28,523 nt of DNA, taken from positions 1-28,523 of the forward strand of contig CALDLG010000157.1 of NCBI GenBank assembly GCA_937910785.1, written 5' to 3'. Position numbers and translations under genes: made by a program. Shown here piece after piece: positions 6,997 through 14,775 of this stretch. This DNA comes from an uncultured Lachnospiraceae bacterium (GTDB lineage Bacteria; Bacillota; Clostridia; Lachnospirales; Lachnospiraceae). The notes beneath the pieces were generated by a model that saw only the letters and a list, made by a program, of their open reading frames with translations, made no database searches and was not told where the DNA came from. The first letter of the stretch is position 1, and every line of letters starts with the position of its first letter.

Positions 6997-7974
6997 ATGG
7001 GCAGAAAAGAAAGAACACTGATGTCATATACCCCGGAGATTAAAGTTATGGACTGCACGCTCAGAGACGGCGGTCTGGTAAACAACTTCTTCTTCGATGA
7101 TGAATTCGTGAAGGATCTGTATGAGGCGAATATCAGATCCGGCGTGGATTATATGGAGTTCGGCTATAAGGCATCCAAGGAGCTGTTCGATGTCAAAAAA
7201 TTCGGTAAATGGAAGTTCTGTGATGACAAGGATATCCGGGCTGTTGTCGGCGATAACAAGACGGATATGAAGATTTCCGTGATGGCGGATGTGGGACGCT
7301 GTGATTTTAAGAAGGATATTATCAATAAAAAAGACAGTCCGATCGATCTGTACAGAATTGCTACCTATATCAATACGATTCCGGCGGCGGTGGAGATGAT
7401 CGAAGACTGTGCGAAGAAGGGTTATGAAACGACGGTCAATATCATGGCGATCTCCAAATCGAACGAGCTGGATATCGATGCGGCGTTGGAGCTTTTAGGA
7501 CAGAGCAGCGTAGGCTGTATTTATCTGGTAGACAGTTACGGGTCCCTGTATCCGGAGCAGGTCAGCCGGCTTTCGGATAAGTATCTGGAAGTGGCGGATA
7601 AGTATGGGAAAAAGGTGGGAATCCACGCGCATAATAATCAGCAGCTCGCGTTTGCCAATACGATTGAAGCGTTAAGAAGAGGCGTAAGCTATCTGGATGC
7701 GACGGTCAGCAGTCTCGGACGGGGCTGTGGAAACTGTCCGAGCGAGCTGCTGCTTGGATTTCTGAAAAATCCGAAGTACCGTATCAATCCGCTCCTGAAA
7801 TTCATCGAGAAGCATATTGTACCGATGAAAGAATCCGGCGTTGTCTGGGGGTATGATGTGCCCTATCTGCTGACGGGGATTTTGAACCAGCATCCCAAGA
7901 CAGCAATTCAGTTCACGAGAGACGGAAGAAAAGACTATAATGACTTCTATCTGGAGCTTCTCGATAACTTTTAA
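6997..7974 (+). CDS. HMGL-like (DRE-TIM) aldolase-type protein (325 aa)
   Basis: ATG 6997 was chosen because AAAGGAG (6981-6987) lies 9 bp upstream; the ATG at 6946 has no such site. The protein shows the DRE-TIM metallolyase pattern: TLRDGG at residues 21-26 (metal-binding Asp24 and preceding Arg23), and HAHNN at 210-214 (metal-binding histidines with Asn). A Cys-containing GLGRGCGNCPSELLL-type segment follows. The family includes 4-hydroxy-2-oxovalerate aldolases, homocitrate/isopropylmalate synthases and HMG-CoA lyase. This short version lacks the C-terminal regulatory domain of LeuA. The substrate cannot be told from sequence, and the neighbours (tyrS, convergent aroC) give no pathway. 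A divalent-metal-dependent aldol or retro-aldol reaction is the safe inference. Confidence 0.85.
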   Translation: MGRKERTLMSYTPEIKVMDCTLRDGGLVNNFFFDDEFVKDLYEANIRSGVDYMEFGYKASKELFDVKKFGKWKFCDDKDIRAVVGDNKTDMKISVMADVGRCDFKKDIINKKDSPIDLYRIATYINTIPAAVEMIEDCAKKGYETTVNIMAISKSNELDIDAALELLGQSSVGCIYLVDSYGSLYPEQVSRLSDKYLEVADKYGKKVGIHAHNNQQLAFANTIEALRRGVSYLDATVSSLGRGCGNCPSELLLGFLKNPKYRINPLLKFIEKHIVPMKESGVVWGYDVPYLLTGILNQHPKTAIQFTRDGRKDYNDFYLELLDNF

Positions 7975-7982
7975 CCGGTCAT

Positions 7983-8026
7983 TCTGCGGAGGCGCGCTAT
8001 TTTTGGTAAACCTTCCGCAGATTTTC
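7983..8026 (+). terminator. Possible terminator between aldolase and aroC
   Basis: TCTGCGGA (7983-7990) pairs with TCCGCAGA (8014-8021), extended by a G-T and a G-C pair, around a loop of about 19 nt. TTTTCC follows. It straddles the aroC stop codon. The long loop and short T-run make it a weak candidate for ending aldolase transcripts. Confidence 0.35.
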
Positions 8027-9097
8027 CATTTTTGCGCCCATGTTTACGAGCAGGGCGTCGAGCAGGGTGATGGCGGCCATGGATTCCACGACGACGACGG
8101 CTCTCGGGACGATAACCGGGTCATGGCGGCCTTTGATGGCGATTTCGATTTCCTCACCCTGTCTGTTGACGGTCTGCTGTGTGCTGAAAATAGAGGGCGT
8201 CGGCTTCACATGCGCACGAAGCAGGATGGTAGAGCCGTCGCTGATGCCGCCCAGTATGCCGCCTGCATGATTTGTGGATTTTGTAACTTTGCCGTCCCGC
8301 ATCATGAAGGCGTCATTGTTTTCGGAGCCTTTATGCAGCGCGGCCTGAATCCCGTCGCCGATTTCCACTGCCTTTACGGCGCCGATGGACATAATCGCTT
8401 TGGAAAGTGCGGCGTCCAGCTTGTCAAAGACCGGTTCGCCGATACCGGGCGGGCAGCCTTCGATCCGGCATTCGATAACACCGCCGGCGGAATCGCAGGC
8501 TTTCATGCAGTCAGCCAGGTAAGCCTCCGCTTTCAGGGAGGCGGCGCGGTCTGGCATGCAGGTCGGCGTTTCCAGGGCGGCCTGTGCATCGAACTGCTTT
8601 TCTTCTATTGTAATGGGACCGATGGAACGGGTATAGGCCGTCAGCCGGATGCCGAGCTGATACAATACTTTGGATGCGACGGCGCCTGCGGCAACGCGTC
8701 CGATTGTCTCACGTCCGGAGGAACGTCCCCCTCCGCGGTAATCCCGAAAGCCATATTTCCGGTCAAAGGTATAATCGGCATGACCGGGGCGGTAGTAGTT
8801 CGCGATTTCGCCATAGTCGGCGGAACGCTGAGAGGTATTGTGAACGATCAGGGAAATGGGGGTTCCGGTGGTTTTCCCTTCGAAAACGCCCGACAGGATT
8901 TCCACCTGGTCTTCTTCTTTTCTTGGCGTGGATATTTTCGTCCTGCCGGGTCTGCGGCGGTCTAAAAAGATCTGAATATCATTTTCCGAAAGAGGCAGTC
9001 CGGCAGGGCAGCCGTCTATAACAACGCCAAGTGCTTTTCCATGAGATTCTCCCCATGTTGTGATTTGAAACAATTTACCGTAAGAAGATCCAGCCAT
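7997..9097 (-). CDS. aroC: Chorismate synthase
   Basis: This FMN-dependent enzyme converts 5-enolpyruvylshikimate-3-phosphate to chorismate, the last common step of aromatic amino-acid synthesis. The start is ATG at 9097 (reverse strand), preceded by AAAGGA about 8 bp away, giving 366 residues, normal for the family. Signature stretches include TWGESHGKALGVVIDG near the N-terminus, RRPGRTKISTPRKEED, RPGHADYTFDRKYGFRDYRG followed by GGRSSGRETIGRVAAGA, NHAGGILGGISDGS, and GRHDPVIVPRAVVVVESMAA near the C-terminus. It is complete and looks functional. It runs convergently to the aldolase gene (22 bp apart) and divergently from the vanY-like gene, so it is probably monocistronic in this window. 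Confidence 0.97.
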   Translation of the reverse strand: MAGSSYGKLFQITTWGESHGKALGVVIDGCPAGLPLSENDIQIFLDRRRPGRTKISTPRKEEDQVEILSGVFEGKTTGTPISLIVHNTSQRSADYGEIANYYRPGHADYTFDRKYGFRDYRGGGRSSGRETIGRVAAGAVASKVLYQLGIRLTAYTRSIGPITIEEKQFDAQAALETPTCMPDRAASLKAEAYLADCMKACDSAGGVIECRIEGCPPGIGEPVFDKLDAALSKAIMSIGAVKAVEIGDGIQAALHKGSENNDAFMMRDGKVTKSTNHAGGILGGISDGSTILLRAHVKPTPSIFSTQQTVNRQGEEIEIAIKGRHDPVIVPRAVVVVESMAAITLLDALLVNMGAKMENLRKVYQK

Positions 9098-9101
9098 AGT
9101 G

Positions 9102-9165
9102 TTTTCCTTTCCTGAAAGCCGTTTTTTTGAGCATAAGTATACCATATTTTTTCAGGGAAGGAAAG
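9102..9165. repeat. 16-bp imperfect inverted repeat in the aroC leader
   Basis: TTTTCCTTTCCTGAAA (9102-9117) is the reverse complement of TTTCAGGGAAGGAAAG (9150-9165) with two mismatches. The left arm contains the aroC ribosome site on the minus strand, so a stem in the aroC leader RNA could mask it. A minus-strand -10-like TATACT lies between the arms. Confidence 0.45.
9136..9141 (-). promoter_or_regulatory. Candidate -10 box for aroC
   Basis: AGTATA on the plus strand reads TATACT on the minus strand, 39 bp upstream of the aroC ATG. A -35 match is poor (TTCCTT, 16 bp away), so this is tentative. Confidence 0.3.
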
Positions 9166-9215
9166 AATAGACATTTTATACAATTCTTTTACTGAAAAAA
9201 TGAAAATTTTTTTGA

Positions 9216-9290
9216 TTTACATAATAAAAATGGTGTACAAATCAAAATTATGTGTTATTATACAAAATAGATAACTGACTTTACATAATA
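9216..9290. repeat. Repeated TTTACATAATA sites before the vanY-like gene
   Basis: TTTACATAATA occurs at 9216-9226 and again at 9280-9290 (64 bp apart). Its core appears inverted as ATTATGT between them (about 9247-9253). The last copy ends 13 bp before the start codon at 9304. The arrangement looks like a set of regulator sites over a promoter, but low-complexity AT-rich sequence makes chance similarity possible. Confidence 0.4.
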
Positions 9291-9303
9291 GAATGGGTGC
9301 AAG

Positions 9304-10368
9304 ATGAAAAAAACGTTTCGGGAAAAGGTCATGTTCAGATGTCTGAGCAGGGCAAAGAAGAATAAGCTGTTAAAATACCCCTGTCTGTTTGAAATGACGG
9401 TGGTATTGATGTTTTATTATATCTGGAGACATATTGCGTCGAATGGGAGGCGGTATGTCGGCGTCGCATTCGCTTTTTTATTTTTTATGTCGAGCTGCAG
9501 CTTTTCTTTTGCTGTTTTTACACGACAGACGAGCTTCATTAATACGCAGGAGCCTTACAGCGCTATCATAGAGAATTCCGATATTGAGCTGGCCGTGGAA
9601 AAGGAAGTGGGTCCGAATGAGGATATCTTTCTGGCATCGCAGGAAGCCGTAAAGGAGTATAACGACATGGAAGCCATCGAGAATGCGGATTTCTATACGT
9701 TAGATGATATTCTGGAGGAAACGGATTATACGGCGGCGGAAACGGAAACGGCGGTTGCAAAGGAGACGGTTTCGGAAGCCATAACGAAAATGGTATTCAA
9801 GAATACGGACTGGAAGCTTCTGCTTGTAAATAAGCAGCATCCGATACCGGAGGATTACAGCTTTAATCTGGGAATTATTAAGGGAAGCATGCAGTGCGAC
9901 GAGCGGATTATCGCGGATCTGCTTTCCATGATGCAGGCAGCCAAAAATGATGGGATCAATCTGGAGGTCTGTTCTCCATACAGGACCGACGGCCGGCAGG
10001 AGTGGCTTTTTGATAAGAAAATCAAGCTGTATATGAGTCAGGGCTATTCCTATATGGAGGCATACAAATCCGCGTCACAGATTGTAACGATACCCGGATC
10101 GAGTGAGCATCAGATCGGTCTGGCACTGGATATTTATTCGGATACCTATAAACGGCTCGATGAGGCTTTTGAAGATACGGAAGCGGGCAAATGGCTTGCC
10201 GCACACAGCTATGAATATGGTTTTGTTTTAAGATATCCGGAAGGAAAAGAATATATTACCGGTATTGAGTACGAGCCCTGGCATTTCCGGTATGTGGGCA
10301 GAGACGCGGCGGCGGTTATGCACCGTGATGGTCTGTGCCTGGAGGAGTTCTGGGATAAATATTTATAG
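9304..10368 (+). CDS. Membrane-anchored VanY-type D,D-carboxypeptidase (354 aa)
   Basis: The protein is a peptidase of the M15B (VanY) family, which removes the terminal D-Ala of peptidoglycan stem peptides outside the membrane. The N-terminal ~40 residues are cytoplasmic and basic, a membrane helix spans residues ~44-66 (with FAFLFFMSSCSFSFAVF), and a long acidic linker covers ~90-160. The catalytic domain follows: CSPYRT, then the Zn-binding SEHQIGLALD with His269 and Asp276, and EPWHFRYVG with Glu324 and Zn-binding His327. All key residues are present. The ribosome site before ATG 9304 is weak (GGGTGCAAG). It is 18 bp upstream of tgt and may be cotranscribed with it. Confidence 0.92.
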   Translation: MKKTFREKVMFRCLSRAKKNKLLKYPCLFEMTVVLMFYYIWRHIASNGRRYVGVAFAFLFFMSSCSFSFAVFTRQTSFINTQEPYSAIIENSDIELAVEKEVGPNEDIFLASQEAVKEYNDMEAIENADFYTLDDILEETDYTAAETETAVAKETVSEAITKMVFKNTDWKLLLVNKQHPIPEDYSFNLGIIKGSMQCDERIIADLLSMMQAAKNDGINLEVCSPYRTDGRQEWLFDKKIKLYMSQGYSYMEAYKSASQIVTIPGSSEHQIGLALDIYSDTYKRLDEAFEDTEAGKWLAAHSYEYGFVLRYPEGKEYITGIEYEPWHFRYVGRDAAAVMHRDGLCLEEFWDKYL

Positions 10369-10386
10369 GAGTGTGAGAAATTATTT

Positions 10387-11508
10387 ATGTATAAAATTCT
10401 AAAAAGGGAAGGCAGGGCGAAGAGGGCGGAATTTACGACCGTGCATGGCGTTATTCAGACGCCTGTCTTTATGAATGTCGGGACAGCGGCCGCAATCAAA
10501 GGGGCGGTTTCCACACAGGATCTGGAGCAGATCGGCACACAGGTGGAATTATCGAATACATATCATCTTCATGTCAGGCCCGGAGACCGGATTATCAGGC
10601 AGCTGGGCGGTTTACATAAGTTCATGATGTGGGAGAAACCGATTTTGACGGATTCCGGTGGTTTTCAGGTTTTTTCTCTTGCCAGCCTTCGCAAAATCAA
10701 AGAAGAGGGCGTTCAGTTTCATTCTCATATAGACGGAAGGAAAATTTTCATGGGGCCGGAGGAGAGTATGCAGATACAATCCAATCTGGGTTCGACGATT
10801 GCGATGGCATTCGACGAATGTCCTTCCAGCATGGCGGACAGAAATTATGTGCAGAATTCCGTTAACCGTACGGCGAGGTGGCTGGAACGATGCAAAAAAG
10901 AAATGGCCAGACTGAACGCGCTGGAGGATACGATCAATCCACATCAGATGTTATTCGGCATTAATCAGGGCGCTGTTTTCGATGATATCCGGATTGAGCA
11001 TGCGAAGCGTATTGCGGAGCTTAATCTGGACGGTTATGCGCTGGGCGGGCTTGCCGTGGGAGAGACACATGAAGAGATGTATCATGTTATTGAGGAGACG
11101 GTTCCATATCTTCCTGTTGAAAAGCCCGTGTATCTGATGGGTGTCGGCACGCCGGCCAATATTCTGGAAGCGGTGGAGCGGGGTGTGGATTTTTTTGACT
11201 GTGTATATCCGACCAGAAACGGAAGACATGGACATCTTTATACGAATCAGGGTAAGATCAATTTATTCAATGCGCAGTATGAGCTGGATGAGCGTCCGAT
11301 CGAAGAAGGATGTGGCTGTCCGGTCTGTCAGAGAGGCTATTCCAGAGCTTATATCAGACATCTGCTGAAGGCGAAGGAAATGCTTGGCATGCGCTTCTGT
11401 GTGCTGCATAATCTGTATTTTTACAATACGATGATGACGGAAATCAGAGATGCGCTGGATGCCGGGGAGTTCGCATCTTATAAGAAAAAGAAACTGGAAG
11501 GGTTATAA
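10387..11508 (+). CDS. tgt: tRNA-guanine transglycosylase
   Basis: Tgt swaps guanine 34 of GUN-anticodon tRNAs for preQ1 in queuosine synthesis. The 373-residue product has the expected length. The general base Asp89 is in LTDSGGFQVFSL and the nucleophile Asp271 is in FFDCVYPTRNGRHG. The zinc site is CGCPVCQRGYSRAYIRHL with further C and H in RFCVLHNLYF. The recognition segment GGLAVGE is present. The best ribosome site, AGGAG at 10367-10371, overlaps the vanY-like stop codon and is 15 bp from ATG 10387, which is long. It is therefore likely to be translationally coupled to the preceding gene. yajC follows after 85 bp with its own promoter. Confidence 0.97.
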   Translation: MYKILKREGRAKRAEFTTVHGVIQTPVFMNVGTAAAIKGAVSTQDLEQIGTQVELSNTYHLHVRPGDRIIRQLGGLHKFMMWEKPILTDSGGFQVFSLASLRKIKEEGVQFHSHIDGRKIFMGPEESMQIQSNLGSTIAMAFDECPSSMADRNYVQNSVNRTARWLERCKKEMARLNALEDTINPHQMLFGINQGAVFDDIRIEHAKRIAELNLDGYALGGLAVGETHEEMYHVIEETVPYLPVEKPVYLMGVGTPANILEAVERGVDFFDCVYPTRNGRHGHLYTNQGKINLFNAQYELDERPIEEGCGCPVCQRGYSRAYIRHLLKAKEMLGMRFCVLHNLYFYNTMMTEIRDALDAGEFASYKKKKLEGL

Positions 11509-11513
11509 AAGAC

Positions 11514-11542
11514 TTGTTTTCTGGTTCTGTTTTGTGTATAGT
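11514..11542 (+). promoter_or_regulatory. Promoter for yajC
   Basis: TTGTTT (11514-11519) and TATAGT (11537-11542) are 17 bp apart, directly after the tgt stop and about 50 bp before the yajC start codon. Confidence 0.55.
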
Positions 11543-11593
11543 TATGGATATAGGTTGAAAATTTATCATATTTGAAAGGAGTAACATCTCATT

Positions 11594-11908
11594 ATGGGTA
11601 TTTTATTGACAGAGGAGGCTGCAGCGGCAACAGGAGGCGGCTTTCTGATGATCGGTTATATCGTCTTTATTTTTGCGGCGCTTTATTTTATTATGATTCG
11701 TCCGCAGAAAAAGGAACAGAAGAGACTGGCGGCTATGCTTGCGGAGCTTTCTGTCGGAGATGCGGTCTTAACGAACAGCGGTTTTTATGGAACGGTTATT
11801 GACATTACGGATGATACGGTTATCATAGAATTCGGTAATAACAAGAACTGTCGTATTCCGATGCAGAAGTCAGCAATTGCACAGGTCGAGAAGCCGGATG
11901 CAGAATAA
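11594..11908 (+). CDS. yajC: Sec translocase accessory subunit YajC
   Basis: YajC is a single-span membrane protein that associates with SecDF in the protein-export machinery. The 104 residues match the family. There is a short N-terminus, a hydrophobic helix at ~17-36, then the hallmark FIMIRPQKKEQKR and a C-terminal beta-rich domain with LSVGDAVLTNSGFYGTVIDI. The ribosome site AAAGGAG is about 13 bp before ATG 11594. The tgt-yajC order is widespread in bacteria, but here secD/secF do not follow: a strong terminator closes the unit and leuB comes next. Confidence 0.95.
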   Translation: MGILLTEEAAAATGGGFLMIGYIVFIFAALYFIMIRPQKKEQKRLAAMLAELSVGDAVLTNSGFYGTVIDITDDTVIIEFGNNKNCRIPMQKSAIAQVEKPDAE

Positions 11909-11923
11909 GAGGAAGTTTAGAAT

Positions 11924-11949
11924 AAGATGCATTTCGGTGCATCTTTTTT
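11924..11949 (+). terminator. Intrinsic terminator after yajC
   Basis: AAGATGCA (11924-11931) pairs with TGCATCTT (11938-11945) around a TTTCGG loop and runs into a six-T tract (11944-11949), 15 bp after the yajC stop. Confidence 0.88.
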
Positions 11950-12015
11950 CAGTTTATGCGCTATGAAAGCGCTTTGACGGGTGAAAGTCCCGAATATGCT
12001 CAGGAGGTTACAGAC

Positions 12016-13101
12016 ATGGAATTAAAGATTACCTGTATTCCGGGAGACGGAATCGGACCGGAAATTGTTGCGGAGGCTAAAAAAGTGCTTGACGCCGTAG
12101 CCGTGAAATACGGTCATCAGATGAATTATACGGACATTCTGATGGGGGGCGCTTCGATCGACGCGTATGGCGTGCCTCTTACCGAAGAAGCGGTTCAGAC
12201 TGCAAAGAGCGCGGATGCGGTGCTGATGGGGTCCATCGGCGGTGATACGACGACTTCTCCCTGGTATAAACTACCGCCCAATTTGAGGCCGGAGGCCGGG
12301 CTGCTTGCAATCAGGAAAGCACTTAATTTATTCGCCAATTTAAGACCGGCGGTACTTTATGAGGAACTTGCCGGCGCATGTCCTTTGAAGGAAGAGATTT
12401 CGGCTGCAGGATTTGATATGCTGATTATGCGGGAACTGACAGGCGGGCTTTATTTCGGAGAACGAAAGACGGTGGAGGAGAATGGCGTCCGGAAAGCGAT
12501 TGATACACTGACATATGATGAAAACGAGATCCGCAGGATCGCGGTCAAAGGCTTTGAAATCGCTATGAAGAGAAAGAAAAAAGTAACCAGTGTGGATAAG
12601 GCGAATGTGCTGGATTCTTCCAGATTGTGGCGAAACGTGGTGGAAGAGGTGGCGAAAGATTATCCGGATGTGACATTAGAGCATATGCTTGTGGATAACT
12701 GTGCCATGCAGTTAGTAAAAGACCCGGCGCAGTTCGATGTCATTCTGACGGAGAATATGTTCGGCGATATTCTCTCCGACGAAGCGAGTATGGTGACAGG
12801 CTCCATCGGCATGCTGGCGTCCGCATCCCTGAACGATACAAGGTTTGGTCTTTATGAACCGAGCCATGGCTCCGCACCCGATATTGCCGGGAAAGACATT
12901 GCCAATCCGATTGCTACGATTCTTTCCTCGTCCATGATGCTCCGTTACAGCTTCGATCTGGATGAAGAAGCGGATGCAATTGATAATGCGGTGAAGCAGG
13001 TGCTGAAAGAGGGTTACAGAACAGCGGATATCATGTCCGAAGGATGTACGAAGGTGGGCTGTAAGCAGATGGGAGATCTGCTGGCGCAGAAGATTGGTTA
13101 A
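12016..13101 (+). CDS. leuB: 3-isopropylmalate dehydrogenase
   Basis: LeuB oxidatively decarboxylates 3-isopropylmalate to 2-ketoisocaproate with NAD in leucine synthesis. ATG 12016 is preceded by AGGAGG with 8-bp spacing and gives 361 residues, the family norm; the frame is open back to 11956 without a better site. Motifs include CIPGDGIGPEIV at the N-terminus, MGSIGGD, the substrate-binding RPAVLY and MRELTGGLYFGER, VDKANVLDSSRLWR with the catalytic Lys, VDNCAMQL, ENMFGDILSDEAS and EPSHGSAPDIAGK. leuC and leuD are not in the window. Two small hairpins (11958-11972 and 11978-11992) lie in its leader. The next gene begins 2 bp after its stop. Confidence 0.96.
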   Translation: MELKITCIPGDGIGPEIVAEAKKVLDAVAVKYGHQMNYTDILMGGASIDAYGVPLTEEAVQTAKSADAVLMGSIGGDTTTSPWYKLPPNLRPEAGLLAIRKALNLFANLRPAVLYEELAGACPLKEEISAAGFDMLIMRELTGGLYFGERKTVEENGVRKAIDTLTYDENEIRRIAVKGFEIAMKRKKKVTSVDKANVLDSSRLWRNVVEEVAKDYPDVTLEHMLVDNCAMQLVKDPAQFDVILTENMFGDILSDEASMVTGSIGMLASASLNDTRFGLYEPSHGSAPDIAGKDIANPIATILSSSMMLRYSFDLDEEADAIDNAVKQVLKEGYRTADIMSEGCTKVGCKQMGDLLAQKIG

Positions 13102-13103
13102 AA

Positions 13104-14717
13104 ATGCCCGCCGGCCGGGAAAGGACGTTGAAGATTCGAATGACAGAACGGTTTCGGAATCGATGGAGACAGCTTGACACGGAACGGAAAATATTCTTCT
13201 TTTTCCTGTCCGGAATGGCAATTTATTACGGATACAGGCTCTTCGCACTGACTCCCTGGTATGACGAGCTTTATACTTATTACTATTTTATCAGCAGAGG
13301 ACCGGTTTATGCGGCGATTCACTGGCCGCTGCCCAATAATCATGTGGGATATTCCGTGCTTTCCGCGGTCCTTGACCTCTTTGGCAGTCCGGCAGTCGGA
13401 TTACGGGGCATATCCTGGCTCAGCAGCCTGATAAGTCTGTGTCTGTTGTTTGAAACAGGCAGGAAATGTTTTCCGGGGGGATTCGCCCTGTTTCCGGTTT
13501 TTCTGTTCGTTTCTATGGGACAGGTCAGTCAGCTGGCAGTTCAGGGACGGGGGTATGCGCTTGCGACCTGCCTGTATCTGACCGCAGTATATGAACTTCT
13601 TTGTATGGTAAAAGAAAAAAAGGTTCGAATCAGGAACTGTGTGGTGACAGGATGTTCCTTCGTCTGGGCATTGTATACGCTGCCAAGCAGTGTTTACTTC
13701 GTATTACCGCTGTGTTTGATCGGCGGAACATGGCTGTTGATGGAGAAACGCCGGAAAGATTTTTTTTCTCTTCTGGTGACAGCGCTCATCAGTGCGGTTA
13801 TGACGACCGGACTGTATGCGGTGATATGGCTTGCGATCGGCTCGAATCTGCTTTCTAAGACACCGGACAGCGGCTGTTATATGCAGGGGCATGTCTCCAT
13901 TATTCTGCATGCGCCCATAAAAGCGCTTGAGACGGGGATTGATTATATGCTGGATACGCCCTATATTCAGAGTGTGGGAAGAGACGGTTATCTGCCCCGG
14001 TTTGGTACATGGATTCGGAATCTCTTTTCAGCTTTTTGGGCAAGTACGGCAGACCTTCTTTTGATTTTAACGGGAATCGGCTTGATTGTGCTGATTCTGT
14101 GGCAGATCAGAGGAATGATCAGAAGAAGGAAAACGGAGCAGGGATTTCTGGAATGGTATCTGCTTCTGACTTTTCTGCTGACGCCGCTGATGCTGGTGAT
14201 TCAGGCGGCGCTTCCGTATTACAGGGTCTTTTCTTTTCTGGGGATTCCCGTTGCGCTTTTACTTACCTGGCTGTTGACGCGGATTACGGTATTGCTTCCA
14301 AAGGCTTCGTGGTTTTATGCGGCGGAAGGACTTACGGGCATCGTGTGCGCGGCGCTGCTGCTTTCTCCGGCGGGAAGGGAACAATACGGCGGCAGGGAAG
14401 CGGCGATTGAAGATGCATTTGCGCATATGAACCTGCAAAGCGGTGAGACGGTCTGTGTGACGGACTGCGATCAGGAATATCTGTTAAAGTATCTGTATGA
14501 TATGGAGGGAACCGGTCCGTCGATGGAAGAGGCGGATTATGTGCTGCTTGACAGGGAATTGTTTCTGACGGAAGAGGAAATGAAATCCCGCGATGCGGCC
14601 GGCGCTGATATGTGGAAGTATTATGTTTCCCATGACGGAATCGCATGGAGCCATCTCGAAGAAAATATGGATATATGTTATGAAAACGACCGATTTATTC
14701 TTTATCGGAAAAAATAG
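13104..14717 (+). CDS. Polytopic membrane protein, GT-C glycosyltransferase-like (537 aa)
   Basis: The start is uncertain. ATG 13104 has no clear ribosome site; TTG 13128 and ATG 13140 are alternatives. After a short basic N-terminus there are around ten hydrophobic helices up to residue ~425, then a soluble C-terminal domain of ~110 residues. The first extracytoplasmic loop has TPWYDELYTYYYF, matching the Asp-Glu pattern of GT-C (PMT/ArnT-like) enzymes that use lipid-linked sugars. GRGYALATCLYL further along fits the same superfamily. A sugar transfer onto a wall polymer, lipid or protein at the outer membrane face is inferred; acceptor and donor are unknown. It lies between leuB and ilvD with minimal spacing, so it is likely cotranscribed with them. 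Confidence 0.75.
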   Translation: MPAGRERTLKIRMTERFRNRWRQLDTERKIFFFFLSGMAIYYGYRLFALTPWYDELYTYYYFISRGPVYAAIHWPLPNNHVGYSVLSAVLDLFGSPAVGLRGISWLSSLISLCLLFETGRKCFPGGFALFPVFLFVSMGQVSQLAVQGRGYALATCLYLTAVYELLCMVKEKKVRIRNCVVTGCSFVWALYTLPSSVYFVLPLCLIGGTWLLMEKRRKDFFSLLVTALISAVMTTGLYAVIWLAIGSNLLSKTPDSGCYMQGHVSIILHAPIKALETGIDYMLDTPYIQSVGRDGYLPRFGTWIRNLFSAFWASTADLLLILTGIGLIVLILWQIRGMIRRRKTEQGFLEWYLLLTFLLTPLMLVIQAALPYYRVFSFLGIPVALLLTWLLTRITVLLPKASWFYAAEGLTGIVCAALLLSPAGREQYGGREAAIEDAFAHMNLQSGETVCVTDCDQEYLLKYLYDMEGTGPSMEEADYVLLDRELFLTEEEMKSRDAAGADMWKYYVSHDGIAWSHLEENMDICYENDRFILYRKK

Positions 14718-14775
14718 AAAAAGTACCGGTTATGGAAACCGAAAACAGAAATCAGCAGGATGGAGGAATAAGAAA

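Noticed and set aside
7940..8965. A 341-residue plus-strand open frame
   Set aside because: It lies antisense to aroC, which has all family motifs; the plus-strand product has no recognisable motif and no ribosome site.
11975..11995. GGGTGAAAGTCCC resembling a stretch in group II introns
   Set aside because: No domain V, no reverse transcriptase and no intron boundaries are nearby; it is more simply a small hairpin in the leuB leader.
11950..12015. Possible leucine-responsive T-box or attenuator before leuB
   Set aside because: Only about 65 bp separate the yajC terminator from leuB, with two short stems and no leucine-codon leader peptide or T-box sequence.
14009..14410. A 133-residue plus-strand frame inside the GT-C-like gene
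   Set aside because: It overlaps the long membrane protein frame entirely and has no hydrophobic pattern or ribosome site.
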